Counted from the first letter of the stretch, positions 44,930 through 53,512 are shown. The stretch is 64,000 nt of DNA from Nocardioides sp. (GCF_030019515.1 NZ_JASEEQ010000012.1:1-64000); one strand, 5' to 3'. A program made the numbers and translations. Notes: generated from the letters alone by a model not told the origin.

Positions 44930-45849
44930 CATGTGCGCAGGCCCGCTGCGAACGCGCCGGCGTTGCCCGGCAGCAGGTCCAGGTAGAGCCCCGGCTCGAT
45001 CAGCTCGACCTCGCTGACGACCAGCCGGCCGCCGTGGTGCAGCAGGTCGACCCGGGCGTACGCCGGCGACGCGCCGCACCGCTCGCCGGCCGCGGCGACG
45101 GCCCGCTCGGCGAGTGCCGCGGCGTCGGCGTCGAGGGCGACGGGCGTCGTGGTGCCGCCGTACTCCTCGTGGACCCGGACGTCGGCGGGGGGCGCGACCT
45201 TGCGCAGCTGGGAGACCGCCCGGCCGGCGAACACGAAGACCGACGCCTCGCCCTCGGTGCGGACCGAGGCCACGAGCGGCTGGACCAGCCAGGGCCCGGC
45301 GGTCAGCCCGGAGAGCCGGAGGTCGTCGGTCCGCTCGGCCACCACGACGCCGACGCCGGACGCGCCGACCCGCGGCTTCACGACCACCGCCCCGTGCTCC
45401 GCGAGCGCCGCCGTCAGACCGGTCAGGAGACCGTCCGCGGGCACGTCGATGGTGGGCACCACCGGCACGGCGTCGGCGAGGTCGAGCAGGTAGCGCTTGT
45501 CGGCGTTCCAGCGCAGCACCTCGGGGGCGTTCACCAGCCGGGTCGTGGCCGCCACCCGGTCGACCCACGCCAGGAACTCGGGCAGTCGGCGGTGGTAGTC
45601 CCAGGTGGAGCGGACGACGACGGTGTCCGCGCTCGACCAGTCCACCACCGGATCGGTCCACACCGCCCACTGCGCCTCGATGCCGACGTCGGCGAACGCC
45701 CGGCGCAGCAGCTCCCCTCCGTCCTCGCCGCGCGGCACCAGCTCGAAGGTCGCGAGCAGCACCGAGCCCACCGAGCTCACTGGGCTCACGGGGTCGACGG
45801 GGTGGGCGGGGTCGGTGGGGTGCACCGGGCCATCCTGGTGCACCGTCAC
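44929..45849 (-). CDS. ATP-grasp ligase-like protein
   Basis: A 306-residue ATP-grasp protein. VVVRSTWDYHRRLPEFLAWV and LRWNADKRYLLDLADAVPVVP begin the fold; VVKPRVGASGVGVVV is the ATP-binding loop and ARVDLL...VSEVELIEPGLY the Mg/ATP region at the end. It groups by eye with RimK/DcsG-like ligases that couple an amine to a carboxylate, but the substrates are unknown. The GTG start overlaps the cyclase stop (GTGA), making it the third gene of the cNMP-binding/cyclase operon. The first 28 residues (Pro/Asp/His-rich) are low complexity and may be disordered. Confidence 0.82.
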   Translation of the reverse strand: MTVHQDGPVHPTDPAHPVDPVSPVSSVGSVLLATFELVPRGEDGGELLRRAFADVGIEAQWAVWTDPVVDWSSADTVVVRSTWDYHRRLPEFLAWVDRVAATTRLVNAPEVLRWNADKRYLLDLADAVPVVPTIDVPADGLLTGLTAALAEHGAVVVKPRVGASGVGVVVAERTDDLRLSGLTAGPWLVQPLVASVRTEGEASVFVFAGRAVSQLRKVAPPADVRVHEEYGGTTTPVALDADAAALAERAVAAAGERCGASPAYARVDLLHHGGRLVVSEVELIEPGLYLDLLPGNAGAFAAGLRT

Positions 45850-47012
45850 TCGGCGCGGCGCAGTACCCAGGGCTGCAGGCGGGAGTAGCCCTTGACGGAG
45901 ACCCGCCGCATCCTGCGGAAGGCGTACGGCGTCCCCGCGTCCTCGCCACCGGCCTCTTCGCCGGCCTCTTCGCCAGCAGTGTCCGCGACCGCAGCGCCGG
46001 CCGCAGTGCCTCCGGTCGCGGCGATGGCCGCGGCGGCGGCCGCGTCGCCCGCCGTCTCGCCGGTGGGGTCGCCGGTGGGGTCGCCGTCGCCGGTGCGGCC
46101 CGAGAGCGCCGCGTAGCAGCCGTCGTCGACCAGTACCGTGCCCGGCCGGGCCACCGAGGTGAGCCGGGCGGCGACGTTGACCGTCGGCCCGAACACGTCA
46201 CCGAGGCGGCTGACCACGTCGCCGTACGCGATCCCGGCCCGCACCGCCGGGAACGGGTCCGCCTCGTCCGCGCCGCGCGCCGTCAGCCGGAGCGCCGCCT
46301 CCGCGGCGTCGACCGGCCGGTCCGCCACGAAGAGGACCTCGTCGCCGATCGTCTTGATGATCCGGCCCCCGTGGTCGACCACGACCCCGGTCGCGGCGTC
46401 CTCGAACTGCTCGAGCCAGCCGACCAGCTCGGCCTGGTCGAGGGCCTTGCTGCGCGAGGTGTAGCCGACGATGTCGACGAAGCACACCGCCAGCGGGCTG
46501 ACCGGGGTGGCCGCGGACTCCACCGCCAGCGCGCGGCCGGTGGCGCTGGCGAGGTGGCGGCGCCACACGTAGCTCTGCAGCGCCTCGACCCGGGGCAGCA
46601 CCGACTCGGCCAGCTCGGCCAGCCGGCGCTCCGGGTCGGCGTCGGCCACCGCGATGTCGGCGAGCAGGCTGGTCTGCCACTCGGCGAGCCGGGCGTAGCT
46701 GCGGCCCCAGGTGCGCACCAGCGCCGCCTGCGAGTCGGGGCCGAGGATGCCGAGCTCGATCAGCTCGCGGGTCAGCCGCAGCGCCTCGACGTCGGCCTCG
46801 GTGAACGCGAGGTCGGCCGGCCCGGTGCGGGCGAACCCCAGCAGCCGCCACAGCTGCTCGGCCACCTCGATCGGGACGTCGGCCCGCTCGGCGACCTCGC
46901 CGCGGGTCAGGTGGGGGAGCGCCCCGAGGAGCAGCTCCTCGACGGTCTCCTCCGCCCCCGCGAGGGCCGCGGGCCGGTCGGGCGGAGGCTGTTCGGGCGG
47001 CAGCTCGGTCAG
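45846..47012 (-). CDS. Class III adenylate cyclase with N-terminal regulatory domain
   Basis: A nucleotidyl cyclase of up to 388 residues. Catalytic residues are intact: metal Asp in FVD180IVGYTS, K220 and D224 in RIIKTIGDEVLFVA, and N279/R283 in FGPTVNVAARLTS. Residues 20-160 resemble the helical regulatory domain of mycobacterial Rv1264-type cyclases (LLLGALPHLTRGEVAERADV...WRLLGFA). An Ala/Gly/Thr-rich insert (about 306-362) interrupts the C-terminal end. The first ATG/GTG in frame is GTG 46865, inside that domain; the coding-like frame continues to CTG 47012, which overlaps the upstream stop (CTGA). I use 47012, but the start is uncertain. Confidence 0.75.
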   Translation of the reverse strand: MTELPPEQPPPDRPAALAGAEETVEELLLGALPHLTRGEVAERADVPIEVAEQLWRLLGFARTGPADLAFTEADVEALRLTRELIELGILGPDSQAALVRTWGRSYARLAEWQTSLLADIAVADADPERRLAELAESVLPRVEALQSYVWRRHLASATGRALAVESAATPVSPLAVCFVDIVGYTSRSKALDQAELVGWLEQFEDAATGVVVDHGGRIIKTIGDEVLFVADRPVDAAEAALRLTARGADEADPFPAVRAGIAYGDVVSRLGDVFGPTVNVAARLTSVARPGTVLVDDGCYAALSGRTGDGDPTGDPTGETAGDAAAAAAIAATGGTAAGAAVADTAGEEAGEEAGGEDAGTPYAFRRMRRVSVKGYSRLQPWVLRRAE

Positions 47013-47383
47013 TTTCGGCCGAACCGTTCCACGGCCACCGCCTCGAGCGCCGACCTGAAGGACGGCATCTCGTCGCAGAGCCGGCGTACCGCGTCGTCGG
47101 TGAAGTGGATCAGCTCCAACGGGGTGAGCGCGACGATGGAGGCCGTGCGCAGGGAGCGGTTGACGATCGCGGCCTCGCCGACGATCTCGCCGGCGCCGAG
47201 CTGGGCGATCTCCTCGCCGTTGTGGCGCACGGACACGGTGCCGTCGAGGATGAGGTACGCCTTGTCGGCGGGCGTCTGCTCCCAGATCGGGGACCAGCCC
47301 TGGGGCAGGTGCACGCGCGTGCCCGCCGCGGCGATGCGCGCGATCTCCTCGGGCGCGAACGCCTCGTAGAACGACTCAGCCAT
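47009..47383 (-). CDS. Cyclic-nucleotide-binding domain protein
   Basis: A 124-residue single cNMP-binding domain without a DNA-binding domain. The beta barrel has WEQTPADKAYLILDGTVSVR, and the phosphate-binding cassette falls at LGAGEIVGEAAIVNRSLRTAS (Gly-Glu...Arg). The C-terminal helix is ERFGRN. ATG 47383 follows AGGCGG. It is the first gene of an operon with the adenylate cyclase, whose probable start overlaps this stop, so a cAMP-sensing partner is made together with the cyclase. Because no effector domain is attached, it may act through protein contact, perhaps on the cyclase itself or on the ATP-grasp protein. Confidence 0.82.
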   Translation of the reverse strand: MAESFYEAFAPEEIARIAAAGTRVHLPQGWSPIWEQTPADKAYLILDGTVSVRHNGEEIAQLGAGEIVGEAAIVNRSLRTASIVALTPLELIHFTDDAVRRLCDEMPSFRSALEAVAVERFGRN

Positions 47384-47499
47384 GTATCCGCCTCTCGCGG
47401 TCGGTCCTCCCGGGGCGGATCCTTCCCGAGCCTCGCGTCCGTGTAAACGGTGGATGCGGTCCGGTCTTGTCACTGCGGCTCGCGAATCCCCGCGGCCAG

Positions 47500-47568
47500 T
47501 CCCCACGCACCTGACGCATCCGTCGTCCGGTCGCGCTCCCACGAGCAGTTGCGTCAGGTGCGCGGGGA
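47500..47568. terminator. Long hairpin between the cNMP operon and arginine deiminase gene
   Basis: Nineteen-base arms (TCCCCACGCACCTGACGCA at 47500-47518 and its partner at 47550-47568) pair with one G-U across a 31-base loop. The 274-bp gap 47384-47657 otherwise shows no gene. It lies 90 bp after the arginine deiminase stop (both genes read leftward), and may also sit upstream of the cNMP operon. Confidence 0.5.
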
Positions 47569-47657
47569 ACGACGCCCCCCGGCGGCAGGAAATGCCCGCG
47601 GTTGGTGACCAAACGACAACAGGGTCGGACCCGCGGCAGGCCCGGCGAGGCCAGCCC

Positions 47658-48881
47658 CTACCCCACCGGCAGCGGCTCGCGGACGATTGGGCAGCTCATG
47701 CAGCGCGGCCCGCCGCGGCCCGAGCCGAGCTCGGAGCCGGCGATCCGGACCACCTCGATGCCGGCCTCCTCGAGGCGGTCGTTGGTCTCGTCGTTGCGCT
47801 CGTAGGCGACGGCCACCCGCGGCGCGAGCGCCAGGGTGTTGTTGCCGTCGTCCCACTGCTCGCGCTCGGCGGTGACCGGGTCGAGGCCGGTGTCGATCTG
47901 GTGCAGGGTGTCGATCCCCATCGCCTTGGCGGCCGCGACGAGGAACGGCTCGGGGCCGGCGACCGCGAGCACCAGGTCGCGGTCGTCGTCGGCGCGCTCG
48001 GCGAGGGTGACGGCGTACGCCTGCAGGGAGTCGGCGATGTTGGGGTACATCACGATCTTGTCGACGTCGACCATCGTGCACACCGTGTCGAGATGCATGG
48101 TCGCGCGCTCCTGGGCGATGGGTACGGCGAGCACCGTGTGCGCGAGGTCCGCGTGGAAGACCTGGCGGGCGAACCGCTCCGCGCCGGCCGGCGTGGTCCG
48201 CTCGCCGACGCCGACCGCGATCACGCCGGGCGCGAGGAGCAGCACGTCGCCGCCCTCGACGTGCTCGTGGTGCCAGCCGTGGATCTTGCGGGTGCCGCGG
48301 AACCGCGGGTGCTCGGTGTAGATGAGCTCGGTGAGCTGGGTCTCCCGGGCGCGGGCCGGCATCGCCAGCGAGGTCACCGCGACCCGGTCGCGGACCCAGA
48401 CCGAGGAGTCGCGGGTGAACAGCAGGTTGGGCAGCGGGTCGATGAGGAAGTCGTCGCGCGCCAGCAGGGAGGTCACCAGGCCCAGGCCGCCGCGGACCTC
48501 GTCGTTACGGATACCAGCGGTCAGGTACGCGGTCAGCTCCGCGGGGCCCGCGTCGTGCAGGAGACCGTTGAGGTAGCCGCGCATGGTGTCGCCCAGGTGC
48601 AGGCCCGCCAGCGCCGTCGTGATCGCGTGGTCGCGGGCGGCCTCGCTCGCGAACGTCTCGGTCAGCAGGTCGGTGAGGTAGAGCACCTCCACGTCCCGGG
48701 CCCGCAGCGCCTCGGCGAACGCGTCGTGCTCCTCCTGGGCCCGGCTCACCCACGGGATGCCGTCGAACAGCAGCCGGTCGTTGTTGCGGGGGGTCAGTCG
48801 CTTCAGCTCGTTGCCGGGCCGGTGCAGCATCACCGTCTGGAGCGTGCCGACCTCGCTGTCGGCGCCGTGGGGAGAAGCCAT
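47658..48881 (-). CDS. arcA: Arginine deiminase
   Basis: A 407-residue hydrolase converting arginine to citrulline and ammonia, first step of the arginine deiminase pathway. The N-terminal [21 protein letters not shown], the substrate residues [13 protein letters not shown] and [10 protein letters not shown], and the C-terminal catalytic Cys in [10 protein letters not shown] are all present; ADI proteins are about 400-420 residues. ATG 48881 has TAGAGT six bases upstream (leaderless). No ornithine carbamoyltransferase, carbamate kinase or arginine/ornithine antiporter is adjacent, so it may act alone in arginine breakdown, pH homeostasis or ammonia supply. Confidence 0.95.
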   Translation of the reverse strand: MASPHGADSEVGTLQTVMLHRPGNELKRLTPRNNDRLLFDGIPWVSRAQEEHDAFAEALRARDVEVLYLTDLLTETFASEAARDHAITTALAGLHLGDTMRGYLNGLLHDAGPAELTAYLTAGIRNDEVRGGLGLVTSLLARDDFLIDPLPNLLFTRDSSVWVRDRVAVTSLAMPARARETQLTELIYTEHPRFRGTRKIHGWHHEHVEGGDVLLLAPGVIAVGVGERTTPAGAERFARQVFHADLAHTVLAVPIAQERATMHLDTVCTMVDVDKIVMYPNIADSLQAYAVTLAERADDDRDLVLAVAGPEPFLVAAAKAMGIDTLHQIDTGLDPVTAEREQWDDGNNTLALAPRVAVAYERNDETNDRLEEAGIEVVRIAGSELGSGRGGPRCMSCPIVREPLPVG

Positions 48882-48899
48882 GCTGAGACTCTAGTGAGT

Positions 48900-49490
48900 T
48901 CAGGTGAGGAGCTCGTAGGCAGTGAAGGCCGCCAGCGTCAGGCAGACCGCCGCGCCGACGTAGTGCAGCACGTGCAGGGACACGAAGCGCTGGAGCTGGC
49001 GCCCGGCCAGCACGGCCAGGCCACTGACGACCAGCAGCGCGCCGAGGGCGCCGGCGAACACCGAGAACGGCTGCTCGTACTTGGCCACCAGCGAGATCGT
49101 GAGCAGCTGCGACAGGTCGCCCCACTCGGCGGCGAAGAGCACCACGAAGCTGGCGACCACCGCCCGCAGGCCGTGCACGTCGCGGTCGGTCGGCGGGGTC
49201 TCCTCGGCTGCGGCCTGCTGGTGTCCACGGCCCTCCCGGATCAGGATCACCGCCCCGGCCAGGAACATCAGGCCGGCGCCGGTGCGGACCGCGTCGTCGG
49301 GCAGGAACGAGACCGCATGGCCGAGCAGGACCGCCACCGTCGTCTGGACGGCGAACGCGAGGCCGACGCCGAGCCAGACCAGGATCGGGCGATAGCGGGT
49401 GGCCAGCACCAGCGTCGCGAGGAACGTCTTGTCGGGGAGCTCGACCACGAAGATGGCGAGGAAGGTCAGGCCGATGACGACCGGGTCCAT
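48900..49490 (-). CDS. GDT1/TMEM165-family cation transporter
   Basis: A 196-residue membrane protein with six hydrophobic segments in two repeats, each carrying an acidic motif: ELPDKTFLATLVLA in the first and AEWGDLSQLLTI in the second, the E-x-G-D-K/R consensus of the UPF0016/GDT1 family (with Pro for Gly in the first). Family members move Mn2+ or Ca2+. Its ATG overlaps the stop of larC (ATGA), so it is co-translated with LarC. LarC uses CTP and a divalent metal to insert nickel, and this transporter may set Mn or Ni levels for it. It lies 19 bp beyond the arcA start. Confidence 0.85.
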   Translation of the reverse strand: MDPVVIGLTFLAIFVVELPDKTFLATLVLATRYRPILVWLGVGLAFAVQTTVAVLLGHAVSFLPDDAVRTGAGLMFLAGAVILIREGRGHQQAAAEETPPTDRDVHGLRAVVASFVVLFAAEWGDLSQLLTISLVAKYEQPFSVFAGALGALLVVSGLAVLAGRQLQRFVSLHVLHYVGAAVCLTLAAFTAYELLT

Positions 49491-50692
49491 CAGATCTCGT
49501 TTCGCTGGGTGAGGAAGGCGCGGCCGCGGGCGGCGGCCTCCGCGAGGACGTCGACGACCGGACGGCCGAGGGCGGCCGCGGCGCGCGCCACGTCGTCGTA
49601 CTCCGGCTGGGCGTTGACCACGGCGCCGTCGTGGCGGGCCAGCTTGACCGCGACCGACTGCCCGGCGACGTCGACGGCGACGATCTCGCGCTCCAGCGCA
49701 TGCTTGGCCAGCGGCTGCTCGCGCAGTCCGATCGTCGAGGTCTGCCGGAAGATCGCGGCCCGGACGGCAGGCGCCCGCCCCGTGTCGACGAGCGCGCTGA
49801 GCGTGTGCGCCGGGCGGCCCTTCTTCATCAGGATCGGCGTCAGCCACGCGTCCGAGGCGCCGGCCTCGAGGAGCGCCGCGATCACCGCCGGCCAGACCCG
49901 CGGGTCGAGGTCGTCGACGTTGCACTCCAGCAGCAGCGGCTGCTCGGTGGTCGAGGGGCGAGCGGGTCGCGCCTCGAGTCCGGCGCCGACGAACAGGCGC
50001 AGGACGTTCGGATGGCCCTCGGGGTCGCGGCCGCCGGCCCCGACGCCGATGGTGTCGACCGACATCGCCGGCTGCGGGCCGTATGCCGTCGCCAGCGTGG
50101 TCAGCAGCGCCGCGCCGGTCGGCGTGCAGGCCTCCGTGGTCGCGGCGCCGGCGTACGACGACACCCCGCGCAGCAGCTCGGCCACGGCGGGCGGCGGCAC
50201 CGGCAGCGTGCCGTGCTCGGTGCGGACCGAGCCGGACCCGACGGCGACCGGGGAGACGGTCACCGCGGTGGCGCCGAGGTGGACGAAGCCGGCGGCGACC
50301 CCGGTGACGTCGGCGATCGCGTCCAGGCCGCCGACCTCGTGGAAGTGCACCTCGTCGGGGCTGGTGCCGTGCACGGCCGCCTCGGCGGTCGCGAGCCGCG
50401 CGAACGCGCGCAGCGCCAGGTCGCGGACGGCGTCGTCCAGGGCGGCTTTCTCCAGCAGCGCGCGTACGTCGCGCCAGGTGCGGTGCTGCGCCCGGTCGGC
50501 GACGTCCACGTGGCAGCGGGTCGCGGCCAGGCCGCCGCGACGGACGTCCTCGACGCGCAGCGTCACCGGCTCGGGCGCGACCGCGTCGACGGCGGCCTGC
50601 AGCACGGCGACCGGCACGCCCACGCCCACCAGGGCCCCCAGCAGCATGTCGCCGCTGGCCCCCGCGGAGGCGTCGACCCAGGCCGTCGTCAC
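49490..50692 (-). CDS. larC: Nickel-pincer cofactor biosynthesis protein LarC
   Basis: A 400-residue LarC protein, which inserts nickel into the pincer nucleotide cofactor at the expense of CTP. It is recognised from the start TTAWVDASAGASGDMLLGALVG, the DEVHFHEVGGLDAIADVTG segment with metal-ligand His residues, ELLRGVSSYAGAATTEACTPTGAALL and the C-terminal half after CNVDDLDPRVWPAVIAALLEAGA. LarC is sometimes split by a programmed frameshift in other species; here it is a single frame. GTG 50692 overlaps the larB stop, and its own stop overlaps the GDT1-type gene start. LarE and the racemase LarA are not in the window. Confidence 0.92.
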   Translation of the reverse strand: MTTAWVDASAGASGDMLLGALVGVGVPVAVLQAAVDAVAPEPVTLRVEDVRRGGLAATRCHVDVADRAQHRTWRDVRALLEKAALDDAVRDLALRAFARLATAEAAVHGTSPDEVHFHEVGGLDAIADVTGVAAGFVHLGATAVTVSPVAVGSGSVRTEHGTLPVPPPAVAELLRGVSSYAGAATTEACTPTGAALLTTLATAYGPQPAMSVDTIGVGAGGRDPEGHPNVLRLFVGAGLEARPARPSTTEQPLLLECNVDDLDPRVWPAVIAALLEAGASDAWLTPILMKKGRPAHTLSALVDTGRAPAVRAAIFRQTSTIGLREQPLAKHALEREIVAVDVAGQSVAVKLARHDGAVVNAQPEYDDVARAAAALGRPVVDVLAEAAARGRAFLTQRNEI

Positions 50693-51375
50693 CGGGCGCT
50701 CCGGCGGGCGACGCGCGCCGCGTGCACGCCGGCGCCGTACCCGTTGTCGATGTTGACCACCGTGATCCCGGGCGCGCAGGAGTTGAGCATCGCGAGCAGC
50801 GCGGCGACGCCGCCGAGGGAGGCGCCGTAGCCGACGCTGGTCGGCACCGCGACGAGAGGTACGCCGGTGAGCCCGCCGACCACGGAGGGCAGGGCGCCCT
50901 CCATGCCGGCGACGACGACGAGGCAGTCCGCGGCGTCCAGGCGCTCGCGCACGCCGAGCAGCCGGTGCAGGCCGGCGACGCCGACGTCGGTGATCAGGTC
51001 GACCGCGGACCCGTGCACCCGCACCGTCAGCGCGGCCTCGGCCGCGACCGGCGCGTCGGACGTGCCGGCCGCCACCACGGCCACCGTGCCGTGGGTCTCG
51101 GGCAGCGGCCCGACGGTGACGGCGCGCGCGACCAGGTCGACGGTCGCCTCGGGCAGCGCCCGCGCGACGACGTCGAGGGCGTCGGCCGCGACCCGGGTGG
51201 CGAGTACGGCGCGCTCGGGGTGCTTCTCGTGCAGGGCGCGCAGGATCGCGACCACCTGGTCGGGCGTCTTGCCGGCGCCGTACACGACCTCGGGATCGCC
51301 CGTGCGGTGGGCGCGGTCGATGTCGACGCGCGCGAAGCCGAGGTCGGTCGTGCGCGGGTCCGCGGGCTGGTCCAC
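50689..51375 (-). CDS. larB: Nickel-pincer cofactor biosynthesis protein LarB
   Basis: A 228-residue LarB carboxylase/hydrolase, which carboxylates the pyridinium ring of nicotinic acid adenine dinucleotide in the first step of pincer-cofactor synthesis. TDLGFARVDIDRAHRTGDPEVVYGAGKTPDQV near the start and the PurE-like core VAAGTSDAPVAAEAALTVRV...VGVAGLHRLL...VVVAGMEGALPSVVGGL...VPTSVGYGASLGG are typical. GTG 51375 gives the usual length. Its stop overlaps the larC start (GTGA). The repeat element C lies 48 bp upstream, between larB and pheA. Confidence 0.93.
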   Translation of the reverse strand: MDQPADPRTTDLGFARVDIDRAHRTGDPEVVYGAGKTPDQVVAILRALHEKHPERAVLATRVAADALDVVARALPEATVDLVARAVTVGPLPETHGTVAVVAAGTSDAPVAAEAALTVRVHGSAVDLITDVGVAGLHRLLGVRERLDAADCLVVVAGMEGALPSVVGGLTGVPLVAVPTSVGYGASLGGVAALLAMLNSCAPGITVVNIDNGYGAGVHAARVARRSAR

Positions 51376-51422
51376 GAGGGCGAACCTACTCGTTGACCTG
51401 CAGAGCACTCCTCGCCGCCGCC

Positions 51423-51496
51423 GGTTTCCCCGGGTACCCGGGGAAGTTGTCACTTGTGGGCCGAAACTTCGGCCGAGAAGTGCAGGCATTGCCCGA
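51423..51496. repeat. Mosaic palindromic repeat element, copy C
   Basis: The palindrome core TTCCCCGGGTACCCGGGGAA (51426-51445), a spacer, the hairpin GGCCGAA-AC-TTCGGCC (51459-51474) and a tail module (51475-51496). The first part matches the right half of copy B, and the tail matches the tail of copy A with two mismatches in 22. It lies between pheA and larB, 23 bp after the pheA stop. Confidence 0.85.
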
Positions 51497-51518
51497 CCGG
51501 TCCAGGCCGGCGGGTCGG

Positions 51519-52391
51519 CTAGGCGGACGAGACCTCGGCGCGGAACGGGTCGGCCGGGTAGACGCCGAGGACCTTGATGTCGGTGGTGAAGAACGCCAGC
51601 TCCTCCAGCGCGCGCTTGACCGCGAGGTCGTCGGGGTGCCCGTCGACCTCGGCGAGGAACTGGGTCGCGGTGAACTCTCCGCCGACCATGTAGCTCTCCA
51701 GCTTGGTCATGTTCACGCCGTTGGTCGCGAAGCCGCCGAGGGCCTTGTAGAGCGCGGCGGGCAGGTTGCGGACGTTGAAGATGAAGCTGGTGACCACCGG
51801 ACCGTTGCCAGCCGGTGCCTGCACCAGGTCGGGGGAGAGCACCACGAACCGGGTGGTGTTGTGCTCCTCGTCCTCGACGTCCGTGGCCAGCACCTCCAGG
51901 CCGTAGATCTCCGCGGCCAACGGCGGGGAGATCGCGGCCAGGGTCGGGTCGCCCAGCTCGGCGACCTCGCGGGCGGCGCCCGCGGTGTCGCCCGCGATCA
52001 CCGGCGTCAGGCCGTGCTCGCGGATCACCTTGCGGCACTGGCCCAGCGCGTGCACGTGGCTGTGCACGGTCGTGATCGTCTCCAGGGAGGAGCCCGGCAC
52101 CCCGAGCAGGTGGAAGCGGATCCGCAGGAAGTGCTCGGCGATGATGTGGAGGCCCGAGCCGGGGAGGAAGTGGTGGATGTCGGCGACCCGGCCGGCGATC
52201 GAGTTGTCGATCGGGATCATCGCGAGATCGGCGATCGGTGCGGCCCCCGGGCCGCCCTCGACGGCGGCGAAGACGTCCTCGAACGACGCGCAGGGCACCG
52301 CCTCCCAGTCGGGGTAGTGCTGCTTGCAGACCTGGTGGGAGTTGGAGCCGGGCTCCCCCTGGTAGGCGATGCGTCGGGTCACGGCGCTCAT
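51519..52391 (-). CDS. pheA: Prephenate dehydratase
   Basis: A 290-residue enzyme converting prephenate to phenylpyruvate in phenylalanine synthesis. The PDT domain starts RIAYQGEPGSNSHQVCKQHYPDW and contains AMIPIDNSIAGRVADIHHFL and EEHNTTRFVVL (the TRF motif). An ACT regulatory domain follows (TSFIFNVRNLPAALYKALGG, then NMTKLESYMVGG), where phenylalanine would bind for feedback control. No chorismate mutase domain is fused, typical of actinobacterial enzymes. ATG 52391 is used; no clear ribosome binding site. Repeat element C follows its stop. Confidence 0.94.
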   Translation of the reverse strand: MSAVTRRIAYQGEPGSNSHQVCKQHYPDWEAVPCASFEDVFAAVEGGPGAAPIADLAMIPIDNSIAGRVADIHHFLPGSGLHIIAEHFLRIRFHLLGVPGSSLETITTVHSHVHALGQCRKVIREHGLTPVIAGDTAGAAREVAELGDPTLAAISPPLAAEIYGLEVLATDVEDEEHNTTRFVVLSPDLVQAPAGNGPVVTSFIFNVRNLPAALYKALGGFATNGVNMTKLESYMVGGEFTATQFLAEVDGHPDDLAVKRALEELAFFTTDIKVLGVYPADPFRAEVSSA

Positions 52392-52526
52392 CGTCCCACG
52401 CACCGGCCGACCGCCCGGGTGGGGTGTCCGCCGTCGATGCGTCCGCCCGTCGCGTCGGCCCCCGCGGCGCGCCAGGCCGGATCCGGTGGCCGGCCGGCGG
52501 AGGGGGCGCGACATAGTCTCGGGCCC

Positions 52527-52931
52527 GTGGAGATCCTGGCCGTGCTCGTCGCCGTCGTCGCGCTGCTGGTCGCCCTCGTGGTCGGTGCGGTGACCCTGCG
52601 CCGGACTGCGCCCGGCCGGGGCGAGGGAGTCGACGCCCTGCCCGAGGACGTGCACGGCCTGCGCCGGGAGGTGGCGGCGCTGCGGGCCGAGGCCGCGGCC
52701 GCACTGCGCCACCTCGCGGTGGTGCGCTACGACGCGTTCGGTGACATGGGTGGCCACCTGTCCTGGTCGCTGGCGCTCCTCGACGACAGCGGCGACGGCG
52801 TGGTGCTCACCTCGATCCACGGCCGCAGCGACGCCCGGACCTACGCCAAGAGCATCCGTGGGTGGCGCTGCGACCAGCAGCTCTCGCCCGAGGAGCTGGA
52901 GGCGGTCGAGAACGCCCGCCCCCGGGGCTGA
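52527..52931 (+). CDS. DUF4446-family membrane-anchored protein
   Basis: A 134-residue protein with an N-terminal membrane segment (EILAVLVAVVALLVALVVGA) and a cytosolic part that matches DUF4446: a short coiled coil (GLRREVAALRAEAAAALRHL), then VVRYDAFGDMGGHLSWSLAL and LDDSGDGVVLTSIHGRSDAR. The family is widespread in Gram-positive bacteria, often near parB or serS; its function is unknown. Here serS lies 2.5 kb downstream. GTG 52527 has TAGTCT seven bases upstream, a leaderless start. It is divergent from pheA. Confidence 0.88.
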   Translation: MEILAVLVAVVALLVALVVGAVTLRRTAPGRGEGVDALPEDVHGLRREVAALRAEAAAALRHLAVVRYDAFGDMGGHLSWSLALLDDSGDGVVLTSIHGRSDARTYAKSIRGWRCDQQLSPEELEAVENARPRG

Positions 52932-52951
52932 GCGGCGCCTATGCTCCGGCC

Positions 52952-53419
52952 ATGAACCCGCTGCGGTGGCTGGCACTGCGCCTGGGGGCACAGCCCTGGC
53001 TGCCGCGGTTCGACCGCGTGATCGTCGGTCTCGACCTGACGATCCAGCGCCTCACCCGCGGCCGGCTGGACCTGCTCACCTTCGCGGGACTGCCCGAGCT
53101 GCTGCTCCAGGTCCCGGGGCGGCGTACCGGCGTGCTGCGGTCGACGCCGCTGCTGTGTGTCCCGCAGGGCGACGGCTGGCTGGTCGCAGGCTCCAACTGG
53201 GGCGCCCCGACGCCGCCCGCCTGGGTCGCCAACCTGCTGGCGGCCGAGGAGCCGCTGGTCACCTTCCGGGGCCACACGGTCGCCGCCGACGCCCGGCTGC
53301 TGGCCGGCCCCGAGCGCGACGAGGCCTGGGCGGCGATGCTGCGGACCTGGCCGAACTACGCCACGTACGCCGCACGGACCGGCCGCGAGCTCCCGGTCGT
53401 CCGGCTCACGCCGCGCTGA
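52952..53419 (+). CDS. Nitroreductase-family deazaflavin (F420)-dependent protein
   Basis: A 155-residue protein of the split-barrel Ddn/DUF385 group. LLLQVPGRRTGVLRSTPLLCV is the conserved GRKTGxxR-type segment that contacts the F420 phosphate tail, and WLVAGSNWGAPTPPAWVANLLAAEEPLV is the following family motif. It probably reduces quinone-like or nitro compounds with reduced F420. ATG 52952 has TATGCT six bases upstream (leaderless). A 32-bp repeat array starts 94 bp after the stop, between it and a convergent gene. Mycobacterial Ddn (PA-824 activator) is the best-known relative. Confidence 0.88.
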   Translation: MNPLRWLALRLGAQPWLPRFDRVIVGLDLTIQRLTRGRLDLLTFAGLPELLLQVPGRRTGVLRSTPLLCVPQGDGWLVAGSNWGAPTPPAWVANLLAAEEPLVTFRGHTVAADARLLAGPERDEAWAAMLRTWPNYATYAARTGRELPVVRLTPR

Positions 53420-53512
53420 CCTACCGATCGCCGGGCCGGCGCGTCCTGCTCACCGGGAACTGTCGAGTCGGCGCGAAGTGCCCGCACCGTTCGCAGACTC
53501 GGTGGACAGAGC

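Noticed and set aside
51423..51445. Intrinsic terminator made by the palindrome of repeat copy C
   Set aside because: There is no T-tract, and the palindrome recurs in a modular element, so I report it as a repeat instead.
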